Part shown: positions 7,640-14,964 of the stretch, piece by piece
Numbering within the stretch: the stretch's first letter is position 1
Layout of the letters: each line of letters starts with the position of its first letter
Assembly: GCA_003484685.1 (NCBI GenBank)
Contig: DNBB01000007.1
Coordinates: forward strand, 28,726-50,661
Direction of reading: 5' to 3'
Source of the DNA: Candidatus Babelota bacterium
GTDB taxonomy: Bacteria > Babelota > Babeliae > Babelales > Babelaceae
Length of the DNA stretch: 21,936 nt
Position numbers and translations under genes: made by a program
Notes under the pieces: model-generated
Told to the model about the DNA's origin: nothing
The model's database searches: none
The model's input: only the letters and a program-made list of their open reading frames with translations

Positions 7640-9049
7640 ATGCTCACACAAAAAACACACATATATTTTGCCGGAATTGGCGGCATCGGCATGAGCGCTC
7701 TCGCAGGAATATGCAAAAAACGTGGTCATATTATTTCCGGATCAGATAGCAACATAGAACAAAAAAGCATTCATAAGCTTATACAACTAGGCTGCTCTAT
7801 TACCCGTCAAAATGAAGCTTTCTTGGCCAACCCCAAGCCTGATTTACTGATATATTCAACGGCTATCTCCAACAATACACCGATCATGCGCGAAGCACTC
7901 GCCTTGGGTATTCGCACGATACATCGAGCCGAATTGCTTTCGGAATTAACAAAACAACAAAAAACCATTGCGATCACCGGGGCCCATGGTAAAACGACCA
8001 CAGCTTCCATGATTAGCCATCTTTTTATTTCTGCACACCAAGACCCCACGGTCGTTTTGGGTGGCTTTTTAGAATCAATCGATTCAAATTACCTTGCAGG
8101 AACAGGGGAATGGCTCATTGCAGAAGCTGATGAGAGTGACCGATCCATGCTTAAGCTTCACCCAAATATGATTGTAATCACTAATATTGATAACGAGCAC
8201 CTGGATACCTACAAAGATGCAGATGACATGCAAGCGGCATTCTATCAGTTTCTTCAAACCCTCCACCCGCATGGAAATGCCATAATTTTTATCGACACGC
8301 CACAAACAAAAAACCTTATTGCAAGCGCATTATCAAACATACGCGCAAGAATAACTACGTATGGCCGCTCACCAGAAGCTGACTTTAGAATCACTAACGA
8401 GCAATTTACCAGCTCAAAATCATCTGCGGAAATTATAACCCCTGGCAACGGGACAATTGCTATTCAAATTTCTCAATCAGGGCCGCACATGATAGAAAAC
8501 GCTTCAGCAGCCTTAATAAGCGGCTATATTTGTGGCTTATCAGGACAACAGTGCACCGAGGCGCTTGCAAGCTTTAGTGGCGTGGAACAACGGTTTACCT
8601 ATCGAGGAACATATCGCAACGCGCATATTATCGATGATTACGCACACCATCCAACTGAGATTGCACACGCCCTTGGCACAGCGCAACGATACAACCCAAC
8701 CAAACTCATTGTAGTATTTCAACCGCAGCGATACAGCCGGACCCAGGCACTCTGGAATGAATTTATTGAAGTTTTTTCAAAGGCAGCAATCGACAATCTT
8801 TTTATTACAGACATATATAGCGCAAGCGAAAAAATGCAGGATCCAAATAAAAATGCCGCACAATTAGTGCGCGAAATAAACACAATTCGCAACGACCAAC
8901 GCGCCGCTTATATTCCCCAAGACCAAGGGTTTGGCAGCGTAAAAAAATCGATTGATGAATGCATCGTGCCCGGAAGTCTAATACTCTTTCTAGGCGCGGG
9001 TAAAGTCAATGCTTTGGCCCACGAGCTAGCGCGCGCAGACCACATATAA
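7640..9049 (+). CDS. murC: UDP-N-acetylmuramate--L-alanine ligase
   Basis: A 469-residue cytosolic Mur ligase that adds L-Ala to UDP-MurNAc using ATP, the first amino acid of the peptidoglycan stem. The Rossmann-type N-terminal motif GIGGIGMSALAG (12-23) identifies MurC. The P-loop TGAHGKTTT (113-121, K118), the ADESDRS box (163-169), TNIDNEHLD (181-189), the GVEQRF motif (314-319) and the C-terminal DDYAHHPTE (332-340) and QPQRYSRT (361-368) are all intact, so the enzyme should be active. The length is typical. AAGGAAGG lies about 9 bases before the ATG. The usual neighbours murB, ddl and murG are not adjacent, so the mur genes are dispersed in this genome. Confidence 0.97.
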   Translation: MLTQKTHIYFAGIGGIGMSALAGICKKRGHIISGSDSNIEQKSIHKLIQLGCSITRQNEAFLANPKPDLLIYSTAISNNTPIMREALALGIRTIHRAELLSELTKQQKTIAITGAHGKTTTASMISHLFISAHQDPTVVLGGFLESIDSNYLAGTGEWLIAEADESDRSMLKLHPNMIVITNIDNEHLDTYKDADDMQAAFYQFLQTLHPHGNAIIFIDTPQTKNLIASALSNIRARITTYGRSPEADFRITNEQFTSSKSSAEIITPGNGTIAIQISQSGPHMIENASAALISGYICGLSGQQCTEALASFSGVEQRFTYRGTYRNAHIIDDYAHHPTEIAHALGTAQRYNPTKLIVVFQPQRYSRTQALWNEFIEVFSKAAIDNLFITDIYSASEKMQDPNKNAAQLVREINTIRNDQRAAYIPQDQGFGSVKKSIDECIVPGSLILFLGAGKVNALAHELARADHI

Positions 9050-9079
9050 AAACATTTTTTTCATAAAAACTCTTCCGCG

Positions 9080-9102
9080 TTCACGCTGTTTTTTGCTATT
9101 TT
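9080..9102 (+). promoter_or_regulatory. Possible promoter before the Tyr/Arg-rich protein
   Basis: TGCTATTTT (9094-9102) fits an extended -10, with a TTCACG (9080-9085) slightly too close to serve as its -35. The same TTCACG stands 17 bases before an alternative TAAATA box at 9103-9108. Either reading is weak. The 83-base gap between murC and the next gene argues for some separate control. Confidence 0.3.
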
Positions 9103-9132
9103 TAAATAAAAAGACAAAAAAGGAGAAACTTT

Positions 9133-9603
9133 ATGGATATAAAAAAAATAGGGCTATTCACCCTTGTTGGTCTCGTTGCTTTTAGCAGTGTCGGACTTTT
9201 AGCTCGTCGTTATTATCGTCGTCCAAGCGGCGGTTTTTCAATTAGTGTAGGCGCAGGACCGCGATATTCAAGCTATTATGGTCGCCGCCCAGTTGGGTGG
9301 TACCAGCGCCGTTACCCACGTTATAACAACTGGCCATCATCATGGTGGGCATTACCTTATCTAGGCCCATATATTGCCTATACCGCCTGGGATGGAGAAC
9401 GCATAAAAATTCGTAATTACGAAGAACTTCGCGACCAAATGGATACACTAGAACGAAAGATTAAGAGACTAGAGCGCCGTCTTAAAGAAGACCTTTCACG
9501 AAAAGAAATGGGAGAGTTACGCAATGAAATAAAAACACTCGAAGGTGCGCAAGACCGACTTTACGAAGTGAAAGAACAACTTGATTCTTCAAATAAGGCG
9601 TAA
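9133..9603 (+). CDS. Small Tyr/Arg-rich membrane-anchored protein with coiled coil
   Basis: I do not recognise a family. The 156-residue protein has three parts: an N-terminal hydrophobic helix (about 5-23, IGLFTLVGLVAFSSVGLLA) that is a signal or anchor; an extracytoplasmic segment (24-85) packed with Arg, Tyr, Gly and Trp (RRYYRRPSGG, YYGRRPVGWYQRRYPRY, WPSSWW); and a charged heptad-rich coiled coil (about 95-150) containing LERKIKRLERRLKEDL. The layout resembles small envelope proteins that oligomerise through the coiled coil while a basic, aromatic region touches wall or membrane; this is inference. AAGGAG lies 8 bases before the ATG. It ends 3 bases from the convergent lipoprotein gene. 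Confidence 0.8.
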   Translation: MDIKKIGLFTLVGLVAFSSVGLLARRYYRRPSGGFSISVGAGPRYSSYYGRRPVGWYQRRYPRYNNWPSSWWALPYLGPYIAYTAWDGERIKIRNYEELRDQMDTLERKIKRLERRLKEDLSRKEMGELRNEIKTLEGAQDRLYEVKEQLDSSNKA

Positions 9604-9606
9604 CTA

Positions 9607-10038
9607 TTATTGCAAAAAAACAGAAACCGTAGAGCGGGAAGACTTTGATCGCTTGCGTTGTGTGTCATTCAAAATATGAATCGCAACGCAGCGTTTTCCC
9701 GGCTTTTGAAAAACAAACATATACTCATCCGCTGACCCCGAAGCCAAAAGCTCCTGCCACCCCCAGCGCTCCATTTCACCCCGATAAAAATTGCAGACTG
9801 TTTCAACCGATTGCGCAACTTTATAGGTGCATAACTCCTCTACTAATACATCATTGGAGTTTACGTCTTCTCGAGAAGAAGCAATTTGTATTTGGCTATC
9901 GACAGGAAAGGGAAGATCCGCATGGCGAGCTTCAAATAATTCTGCTGAATTTACCAAGTTATTCGGTGCTTTTGCCACGCGCGCGCGGCATCCAGACAAA
10001 AAAAGCAATAAAATCGGCAAAACAACCAATCTCTTCAC
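9607..10038 (-). CDS. Putative lipoprotein of unknown function
   Basis: A 143-residue predicted lipoprotein. With the GTG start at 10038 the protein begins MKRLVVLPILLLFLSGC, a clean type II signal with lipobox LSGC and modified Cys17. The mature part has a mixed alpha/beta stretch centred on VETVCNFYRGEMERWGWQEL and ends with a strand pattern YMFVFQKPGKRCVAIHIL. That resembles small bacterial lipoproteins with a compact C-terminal domain, but I cannot name the family. GGAG stands 6 bases before the GTG. The open frame extends much further upstream, but only because it overlaps rplS. It is the last gene of the ffh-rplS operon, starting 28 bases after the rplS stop. Confidence 0.8.
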   Translation of the reverse strand: MKRLVVLPILLLFLSGCRARVAKAPNNLVNSAELFEARHADLPFPVDSQIQIASSREDVNSNDVLVEELCTYKVAQSVETVCNFYRGEMERWGWQELLASGSADEYMFVFQKPGKRCVAIHILNDTQRKRSKSSRSTVSVFLQ

Positions 10039-10044
10039 GCAGAT

Positions 10045-10048
10045 CTCC
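10045..10048 (-). promoter_or_regulatory. Ribosome binding site fixing the GTG start of the lipoprotein
   Basis: GGAG on the minus strand, 6 bases before the GTG ending at 10038. It decides the start because no ATG in this frame lies downstream of rplS and upstream of the signal peptide. Confidence 0.7.
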
Positions 10049-10066
10049 ACATTCCGTAAAAAATCT

Positions 10067-10525
10067 TTACTCTGCTGAGTCTTCTTCAACAGAACTTGCT
10101 GCATTGTTATTACGGGCATTATGAGCTTCTTGCGCACGCGCACGACGCTCCTGCGCTTCATGCGAAAGCACCAACTCTTGAACGCGAGCCTTTTTACCAA
10201 TACGGCTACGCATATAGTACAGTTTCGCGCGACGAACATCGCCATGGCGTAAGAATTCAACACCTTCTAAGCGTGGAGAATGGTATGGGAAAATACGCTC
10301 GACCGCGATCCCATTAGCGCCAATACGACGAACAATAAATGTCGAGGAAATACCATTATTATGTATGGCAATAACATCCCCTTCGAAATACTGCGTACGT
10401 TCCTTGTTACCCTCTTTAATACGATAAGCAACACGAACTGCGTCCCCTGCGCTAAATGAAGGAAAGTTACGATTTGCTACGCCACGATCTAAAATCGTTT
10501 CTTTTGTTATGCCTTTTGCTTTCAT
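10067..10525 (-). CDS. rplS: 50S ribosomal protein L19 with C-terminal extension
   Basis: L19 sits at the 30S-50S interface. Family blocks are evident: FSAGDAVRVAYRIKEGNKER, TQYFEGDVIAIHNNGISSTF, the FIVRRIGANGIAVERIFPYH stretch, and VRRAKLYYMRSRIGKKARVQE. The core ends near residue 118. A further tail of about 34 residues, first basic and Ala-rich (ERRARAQEAHNARNNNAA) then acidic (SVEEDSAE), exceeds the usual length of about 115 residues. GAGG lies 5 bases before the ATG. The gene follows trmD after 43 bases, as in most bacteria. Confidence 0.96.
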   Translation of the reverse strand: MKAKGITKETILDRGVANRNFPSFSAGDAVRVAYRIKEGNKERTQYFEGDVIAIHNNGISSTFIVRRIGANGIAVERIFPYHSPRLEGVEFLRHGDVRRAKLYYMRSRIGKKARVQELVLSHEAQERRARAQEAHNARNNNAASSVEEDSAE

Positions 10526-10568
10526 GATTTCCTCAAAACACTAAATACATATCTAACAATCGTTTTTC

Positions 10569-11861
10569 TTATAGCCCCATCCATCGATCAAACACAATAG
10601 CCGCCGCCGAACGTACCGAAAGGTGGTTAAACCCGGAAATCCCATATACTGGCGGTACTAAATAATCGCAGCGCATCAACACAGACTCCGCTAATCCACG
10701 TGCTGTCCCAAAAACAAACAGTACGGGACGTTCCTGCCGCCATATCAAATGCTGCATAGCGTACGAGATTGTTGGCACATTATCGAGCTCTCGAGCTGAT
10801 GTACCAATAATAATTGGTTCAACACCTTCGCGCTCCAAAATAGCAGCAATAGCAACATCCAAACTATCGACAACTTCTGCAAATGCCAACGCCTCATGCC
10901 GCGAAGGATTATACGTTACACCCTCACCCTGCTGCCAAAAACCAAGTAATTGCTCAACAATTCGTTTTTGATCAACCAAGCGAGTTGCAATAAAATATCC
11001 ATGCAGCCCAAAAGTCTTCGCAGAACGAGCAATATCATGAATATCAAGGGAGGTCACCGAGCTTTCTCCCACACGACCATCTTCCACTACTACATCTGTA
11101 TGCATTAAAACAGCATAATGATGCGGCATTTGTGCGTGTATATCCTTTCTATCCTGTGCGGTCAAAGACTGAGAACGCAGCCATTGAAAATGTCCACCCA
11201 TAAGCGTACGCCTAATCGATTGCTGCCGTCGCCATACCGCTTGTGCCGCATGGTTTCCGGAACGCAAAACATCCGGCACAACTTTTCCATGCCACTCGAG
11301 TGGCGCCGTATAATGAGGATGATCAACAAATGGACCTGAAAACGATTCCTCTTCTACTGATTCTTTCGAACCAATTACTCCAGGAATAAGCCGACTAATT
11401 GCCTCCAAAAAGACCATGGCCGGAAGATCGCCCCCCATAAGCACATAGTCCCCTATAGAAAGGATAACATCAGCGTATTCCTCTTCCAAACGAACATCCA
11501 TACCTTCATATCGCGCGGGCAAAACCATGCAATGATCGCCCGAAGCACGAATCTGCTCCGCAATCTCACCCAAAAGAGGCTGGGTCAATTGCTCACCATG
11601 GGGAGAGAAAAAAACCCGAAATGCACGTCCAAACTTTTGCTCTTGCGCCTGTATTGCCTTTTCAACAACCTCGGGGCGCAACAACATACCCGGACCATGC
11701 CCCACCGTTGGAGCGTCTATGCGCTCTTTAGGAGAACAAAACGAAAGCAAAGAAGTTATATCAAACTCCAAGCGCTCCTGTTTTACCGCTCGCCCAATTA
11801 AGCTCGTCGACAAAAAAGGTTGGTATAAATCAGGAAAAAGAGTAACAATCGAAACCTTCAT
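10569..11861 (-). CDS. trmD: TrmD tRNA (guanine37-N1)-methyltransferase fused to a second SAM-dependent RNA methyltransferase domain
   Basis: A 430-residue two-domain enzyme. Residues 1-235 are TrmD, which makes m1G37 in tRNA and so prevents +1 frameshifting. GPGML (57-61), ARYEGMD (116-122), the trefoil-knot SAM loop SIGDYVLMGGDLPAM (135-149), SRLIPG and LRSGNHA (199-205) are clear. Residues 248-428 match the SAM-dependent RNA methyltransferase family PF09936: SLDIHDIARSAKTFGL (271-286), YNPSRHEAL (317-325), GTSAREL (353-359), FGTARGL (384-390) and FNHLSVRSAA (411-420). In Thermotoga, as I recall, that second protein is a separate gene between trmD and rplS; here it is joined in frame. The catalytic Asp of TrmD (D169 in E. 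coli) aligns with E172. The ATG abuts the khpA stop (TAG then ATG), which implies coupled translation. Confidence 0.93.
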   Translation of the reverse strand: MKVSIVTLFPDLYQPFLSTSLIGRAVKQERLEFDITSLLSFCSPKERIDAPTVGHGPGMLLRPEVVEKAIQAQEQKFGRAFRVFFSPHGEQLTQPLLGEIAEQIRASGDHCMVLPARYEGMDVRLEEEYADVILSIGDYVLMGGDLPAMVFLEAISRLIPGVIGSKESVEEESFSGPFVDHPHYTAPLEWHGKVVPDVLRSGNHAAQAVWRRQQSIRRTLMGGHFQWLRSQSLTAQDRKDIHAQMPHHYAVLMHTDVVVEDGRVGESSVTSLDIHDIARSAKTFGLHGYFIATRLVDQKRIVEQLLGFWQQGEGVTYNPSRHEALAFAEVVDSLDVAIAAILEREGVEPIIIGTSARELDNVPTISYAMQHLIWRQERPVLFVFGTARGLAESVLMRCDYLVPPVYGISGFNHLSVRSAAAIVFDRWMGL

Positions 11862-12101
11862 CTATTTTACTAGCTCAACGTATACATCTTTGTTGTCTGC
11901 AGAACCAATTGCAGCTGCTACATGACGCAATGAGCGCAACGTGCGCCCCTCACTGCCAATAACTCGCGCTATATCTTCTACAGCTACATGCACACGAACA
12001 GTGTACTTACCTTCAGCCTCGACGACATGCAACAACACCTGATCCGGCTGCGTGACAATATGTCGTATCACGTGACCTAAAACTTTTTCTATAGCCATCA
12101 T
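11862..12101 (-). CDS. khpA: KH-domain RNA-binding protein KhpA (YlqC family)
   Basis: A 79-residue protein that is one KH domain. The nucleic-acid-binding G-x-x-G loop is GSEG (49-52), followed by RTLRSLRHVAAAI, with an N-terminal helix beginning EKVLGHVIRHIV. The position between rpsP and trmD is the classical one for this family, which works as a global small-RNA or mRNA chaperone, often with KhpB. Two ATGs are adjacent (12101 and 12098) and either may serve. No clear Shine-Dalgarno is visible, and the start lies 7 bases after the rpsP stop, so ribosomes probably carry over from rpsP. Confidence 0.93.
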   Translation of the reverse strand: MMAIEKVLGHVIRHIVTQPDQVLLHVVEAEGKYTVRVHVAVEDIARVIGSEGRTLRSLRHVAAAIGSADNKDVYVELVK

Positions 12102-12108
12102 AATACAA

Positions 12109-12360
12109 CTATGCCGCTACAGCCGTCTTTTTGTGCTGCGCATATATCCTTTTTACTGAATCAGTGGGAACTGCTCCCTGACCAAGCCAAAATTCAACGC
12201 GCTCCTGATGAAGCTGAACCAATGTACTTTTAAGCGCATCGTATGTTCCAAGATTTTCAAGAATCTTGCCATCACGCGCATTGCGACTATCAGTAATTAC
12301 AATACGATAAAAAGGCGCATGCTTTTTACCAATACGCGTTAAACGCATCTTTACAGCCAT
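12109..12360 (-). CDS. rpsP: 30S ribosomal protein S16
   Basis: An 83-residue S16, a small-subunit assembly protein. The family start MAVKMRLTRIGKKHAPFYRI is explicit and is followed by DSRNARDGKILENLGTYD and the C-terminal WLGQGAVPTDSV block. The start at 12360 has GAGG 6 bases upstream; a start four codons earlier would disrupt the conserved N-terminus and the spacing. It follows ffh by 12 bases and precedes khpA by 7, a compact translation operon. Confidence 0.96.
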   Translation of the reverse strand: MAVKMRLTRIGKKHAPFYRIVITDSRNARDGKILENLGTYDALKSTLVQLHQERVEFWLGQGAVPTDSVKRIYAQHKKTAVAA

Positions 12361-12372
12361 AAATAACCTCAA

Positions 12373-13686
12373 TTAACGAAACAAACCTCTTCCGCCTTGC
12401 AGCTGTTTAAACAGCCTTCGGCCTTCTTCAAAACGAGCCAACATGTGCGAAACATCTTCTATCTTAACGCCGGCACCAACCGCAACGCGCTGCTTGCGAG
12501 AGCCAACAATCAACTCCGGCATTAAACGCTCTTTTTTTGTCATAGATTGTATAATTGCTTTGAAACGCCGCATCTCACGCTCACCCTGCGCTATTTGCTC
12601 AGGCGATATTTGAAACTGCGCCGCTCCCGGCATATATTTTAAAATGGATCCAAACGAGCCCATCTTGTTTATCATATCAATCTGACGAATAAAATCATCT
12701 AGCGTAAAATTACCCGTACGCAATGCGCGCATCATGCGATCATTTTCATCTTCTTTTATTTTTTCATTCGCACGCTCAACAAGCGTTGCAATATCCCCCA
12801 TTCCGAGAATACGCGAGCCGACGCGATCTGGATGAAAACGTTCCAAATCTTCTATACGCTCACCAGACCCCACGAAAACAATAGGTTTTTTTAGTGCATA
12901 ACGAAACGCAAATGCAGCGCCACCACGAGTATCACTATCAGTTTTGCTTAAAACTGCACCGTCAAATCCAACCTTATCGTCAAACGACCGTGCAACCCGC
13001 AAAGATTCTTGCCCTGTCATCGAATCAAGTACCAACAGGCAATATGGACGAGCAACCAAACGTACTACGGAATCAAGCTCTTCAAGTAGCGCTTCATCGA
13101 CATGCAAACGTCCTGCCGTATCCAAAAAGAGATAATCATAGCCTGCATCTTTTCGATACAAGACAACTTCTCGCGCAGCCGAAACAGCATCAACCGACGA
13201 TGCACGGAAAAAATCAACCCCAACGCGCGCCGCAAGAATTTCCAGCTGATCAACCGCAGCAGGCCTTTGAAAATCAACAGATGATAACAATATACGTGCA
13301 TTAGGTTTTTTATTTTTTATATAAGCAGCTAATTTTGCTATTGTAGTTGTTTTTCCAGATCCTTGTAGTCCCATAACCACAAAAGACGAATACTTAGATA
13401 GCGGATCAGTAACGCCCTCTACGCCGCCTAAAAACGCAACCAAGCGATCATACACAATTTTCATATAGTATTCTTCGGGATTAACTTTTTTGGGAGGCTT
13501 CATCCCAACTAGGTCCCGCGCAACCTCTTCAACAAAAGCATCGGCTACAGACAAGGGCACATCCGCTCCTAATAGCGCTTCTCGAACGGTATTGGAAAAC
13601 TCCAACACAGTTTCCTGCGTCAGCGCTTGCGCTCCAGAAAAAAGGGAAAAGAGTGAAGAGAAACTGCGAGATAGAAAATCAAACAT
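12373..13686 (-). CDS. ffh: Signal recognition particle GTPase Ffh (SRP54)
   Basis: A 437-residue SRP protein that binds signal sequences and delivers nascent membrane proteins to FtsY and the translocon. It has a four-helix N domain (1 to about 95), then a G domain: P-loop GLQGSGKTT (106-114), SVDFQRPAA (136-144), DTAGRL (189-194), DSMTGQ (221-226), SKTDSDTRGGAA (247-258) and a guanine-contact/linker stretch to about 300. The C-terminal methionine-rich M domain (about 315-437) has KMGSFGSILKYMPG and the RNA-binding stretch SRKQRVAVGAG. The family's TKxDGD reads SKTDSD, a mild change. GAGAG stands about 9 bases before the ATG. This is the first gene of the operon running to the lipoprotein. 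No SRP RNA gene is seen nearby. Confidence 0.97.
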   Translation of the reverse strand: MFDFLSRSFSSLFSLFSGAQALTQETVLEFSNTVREALLGADVPLSVADAFVEEVARDLVGMKPPKKVNPEEYYMKIVYDRLVAFLGGVEGVTDPLSKYSSFVVMGLQGSGKTTTIAKLAAYIKNKKPNARILLSSVDFQRPAAVDQLEILAARVGVDFFRASSVDAVSAAREVVLYRKDAGYDYLFLDTAGRLHVDEALLEELDSVVRLVARPYCLLVLDSMTGQESLRVARSFDDKVGFDGAVLSKTDSDTRGGAAFAFRYALKKPIVFVGSGERIEDLERFHPDRVGSRILGMGDIATLVERANEKIKEDENDRMMRALRTGNFTLDDFIRQIDMINKMGSFGSILKYMPGAAQFQISPEQIAQGEREMRRFKAIIQSMTKKERLMPELIVGSRKQRVAVGAGVKIEDVSHMLARFEEGRRLFKQLQGGRGLFR

Positions 13687-13763
13687 TACAACAAACTCTC
13701 AATTAACTTAAAATATGCGTGTGATAACTGAGGAACTGATCCTGGCCTACATCATAGAGTGTT

Positions 13764-13791
13764 ATTATACCAGCTTCTTATTTTTTGGTAA
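13764..13791 (-). promoter_or_regulatory. Promoter of the ffh-rpsP-khpA-trmD-rplS operon
   Basis: On the minus strand, TTACCA (13786-13791) and a perfect TATAAT (13764-13769) are 16 bases apart, and TGG directly before the -10 completes an extended -10. It leaves a leader of about 70 bases before ffh. Confidence 0.6.
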
Positions 13792-13794
13792 GAT
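13765..13794 (+). promoter_or_regulatory. Possible hflX promoter overlapping the ffh promoter
   Basis: On the + strand TGGTAAGAT (13786-13794) fits an extended -10, and TTATAC (13765-13770) lies 18 bases before the hexamer. The -10 of this promoter overlaps the -35 of the opposing ffh promoter, and its -35 overlaps the ffh -10. Confidence 0.35.
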
Positions 13795-13851
13795 GATAGG
13801 CAAAAATCCCGACAAACAGATAGCGCGCATCCCTTTTTCAGGAAACTTACT

Positions 13852-14964
13852 ATGTCGACCAAAAATCTCATCGATACCGCTACACAAATATCAGTTCTTA
13901 TTATTGGTGTCCAAACACCGCACAACAAGACCTTTGATGTTGAGTCATATTTTCAAGAATTTAAAAACTTAGTAGCCACCAGTGGCATAGTTCCTGCAGA
14001 GGAAGTATACACAAAGCTTCGCACCATTGACCATTCCTATTTTTTCACTAAAGGCAAACTCAACGAACTGATATCACTCTGCGAACAAAAGCATTTTGAT
14101 GAAATCATAATTTCTGAACCATTGAGTACGCAACAAGCACGCAACCTAAAAGACGCACTCAATGCGCCAATTGTTGATCGAACAGAACTTATCTTGCGCA
14201 TATTTGAACAAGGAGCCCAGAGCGCCGAAGGAAAAGTACAAGTCGAAATGGCAATCCTAAAATTTCAAAAAAGTCGCTTAGCCGGCTACGGCATCCATCT
14301 GTCGCAACAGGGAGGCACCATAGGCACCAAAGGTCCGGGCGAAACTGCAAAAGAAAAAGCCACACAACACCTAGAGCGTTCTATAACGCAAACACGCAAA
14401 GAACTTGATCAGCTAGAAAAAGTACGGATTACCCAAAGAAAACGCCGCTTAGAGAGCAAAACGCCACACATCGGCATCGTTGGCTACACCAATGCAGGAA
14501 AGTCCACCTTGCTTAATACGCTCACCAACAGCAACATCCTTGCCGAAAACAAACTATTTGCAACGCTCGACACCACAACACGAGAGCTTTTTCTCAATGG
14601 AACCAAAAAGGGGACCATTTCTGATACCGTTGGCTTTATTCAAAACTTGCCCCACAGCTTAGTAGCTGCTTTTAAATCAACACTTTCAGAATTACAATAC
14701 GCACTCTTACTCCTCCTCGTGGTAGACATTTCCGATAAAAACTGGAGAAACCACATTAGCGTGGTTGAAGATACCCTGACCGAAATTGGCGCTGGCGGCA
14801 TCCCTAAAATATTTGTTTTCAATAAACTTGATCAAACAAAGCTAACACCTGAGCAAAAGAATGAAATTGCACTTCAATTCTCGCCTGCAGTATTTATTTC
14901 AGCACGAGACAAGGACAAAATCGAAGAGCTAACTTCATTGCTTGAGTCATGGAAACCTGCATGA
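13852..14964 (+). CDS. hflX: GTPase HflX
   Basis: A 370-residue ribosome-associated GTPase that splits stalled ribosomes under stress in species where it was studied. The N-terminal nucleotide-binding domain (about 12-115) is followed by the coiled helical linker with GTKGPGET (158-165), then the G domain: G1 GYTNAGKST (211-219), G2 FATLDTTTR (236-244), G3 DTVGFIQNLPH (258-268), G4 NKLD (324-327) and G5 SAR (350-352). After GPGET the family's QLE is altered to AKE and a few residues are inserted. AGGA lies about 8 bases before the ATG. Its stop overlaps the helicase start (ATGA), so the two are translated together. Confidence 0.95.
   Translation: MSTKNLIDTATQISVLIIGVQTPHNKTFDVESYFQEFKNLVATSGIVPAEEVYTKLRTIDHSYFFTKGKLNELISLCEQKHFDEIIISEPLSTQQARNLKDALNAPIVDRTELILRIFEQGAQSAEGKVQVEMAILKFQKSRLAGYGIHLSQQGGTIGTKGPGETAKEKATQHLERSITQTRKELDQLEKVRITQRKRRLESKTPHIGIVGYTNAGKSTLLNTLTNSNILAENKLFATLDTTTRELFLNGTKKGTISDTVGFIQNLPHSLVAAFKSTLSELQYALLLLLVVDISDKNWRNHISVVEDTLTEIGAGGIPKIFVFNKLDQTKLTPEQKNEIALQFSPAVFISARDKDKIEELTSLLESWKPA

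Noticed and set aside
9645..10124. Plus-strand open frame of 159 codons over the lipoprotein and the rplS end
   Set aside because: The minus-strand lipoprotein has a lipobox, and rplS is unmistakable; this frame has no coding character.
10039..10263. Extended lipoprotein reading frame up to 10263
   Set aside because: The extra 75 codons overlap rplS and would place the signal peptide internally.
12894..13304. Plus-strand open frame of 136 codons inside ffh
   Set aside because: Its His/Gln-rich composition reflects the A/C-rich + strand; Ffh on the other strand is fully conserved.
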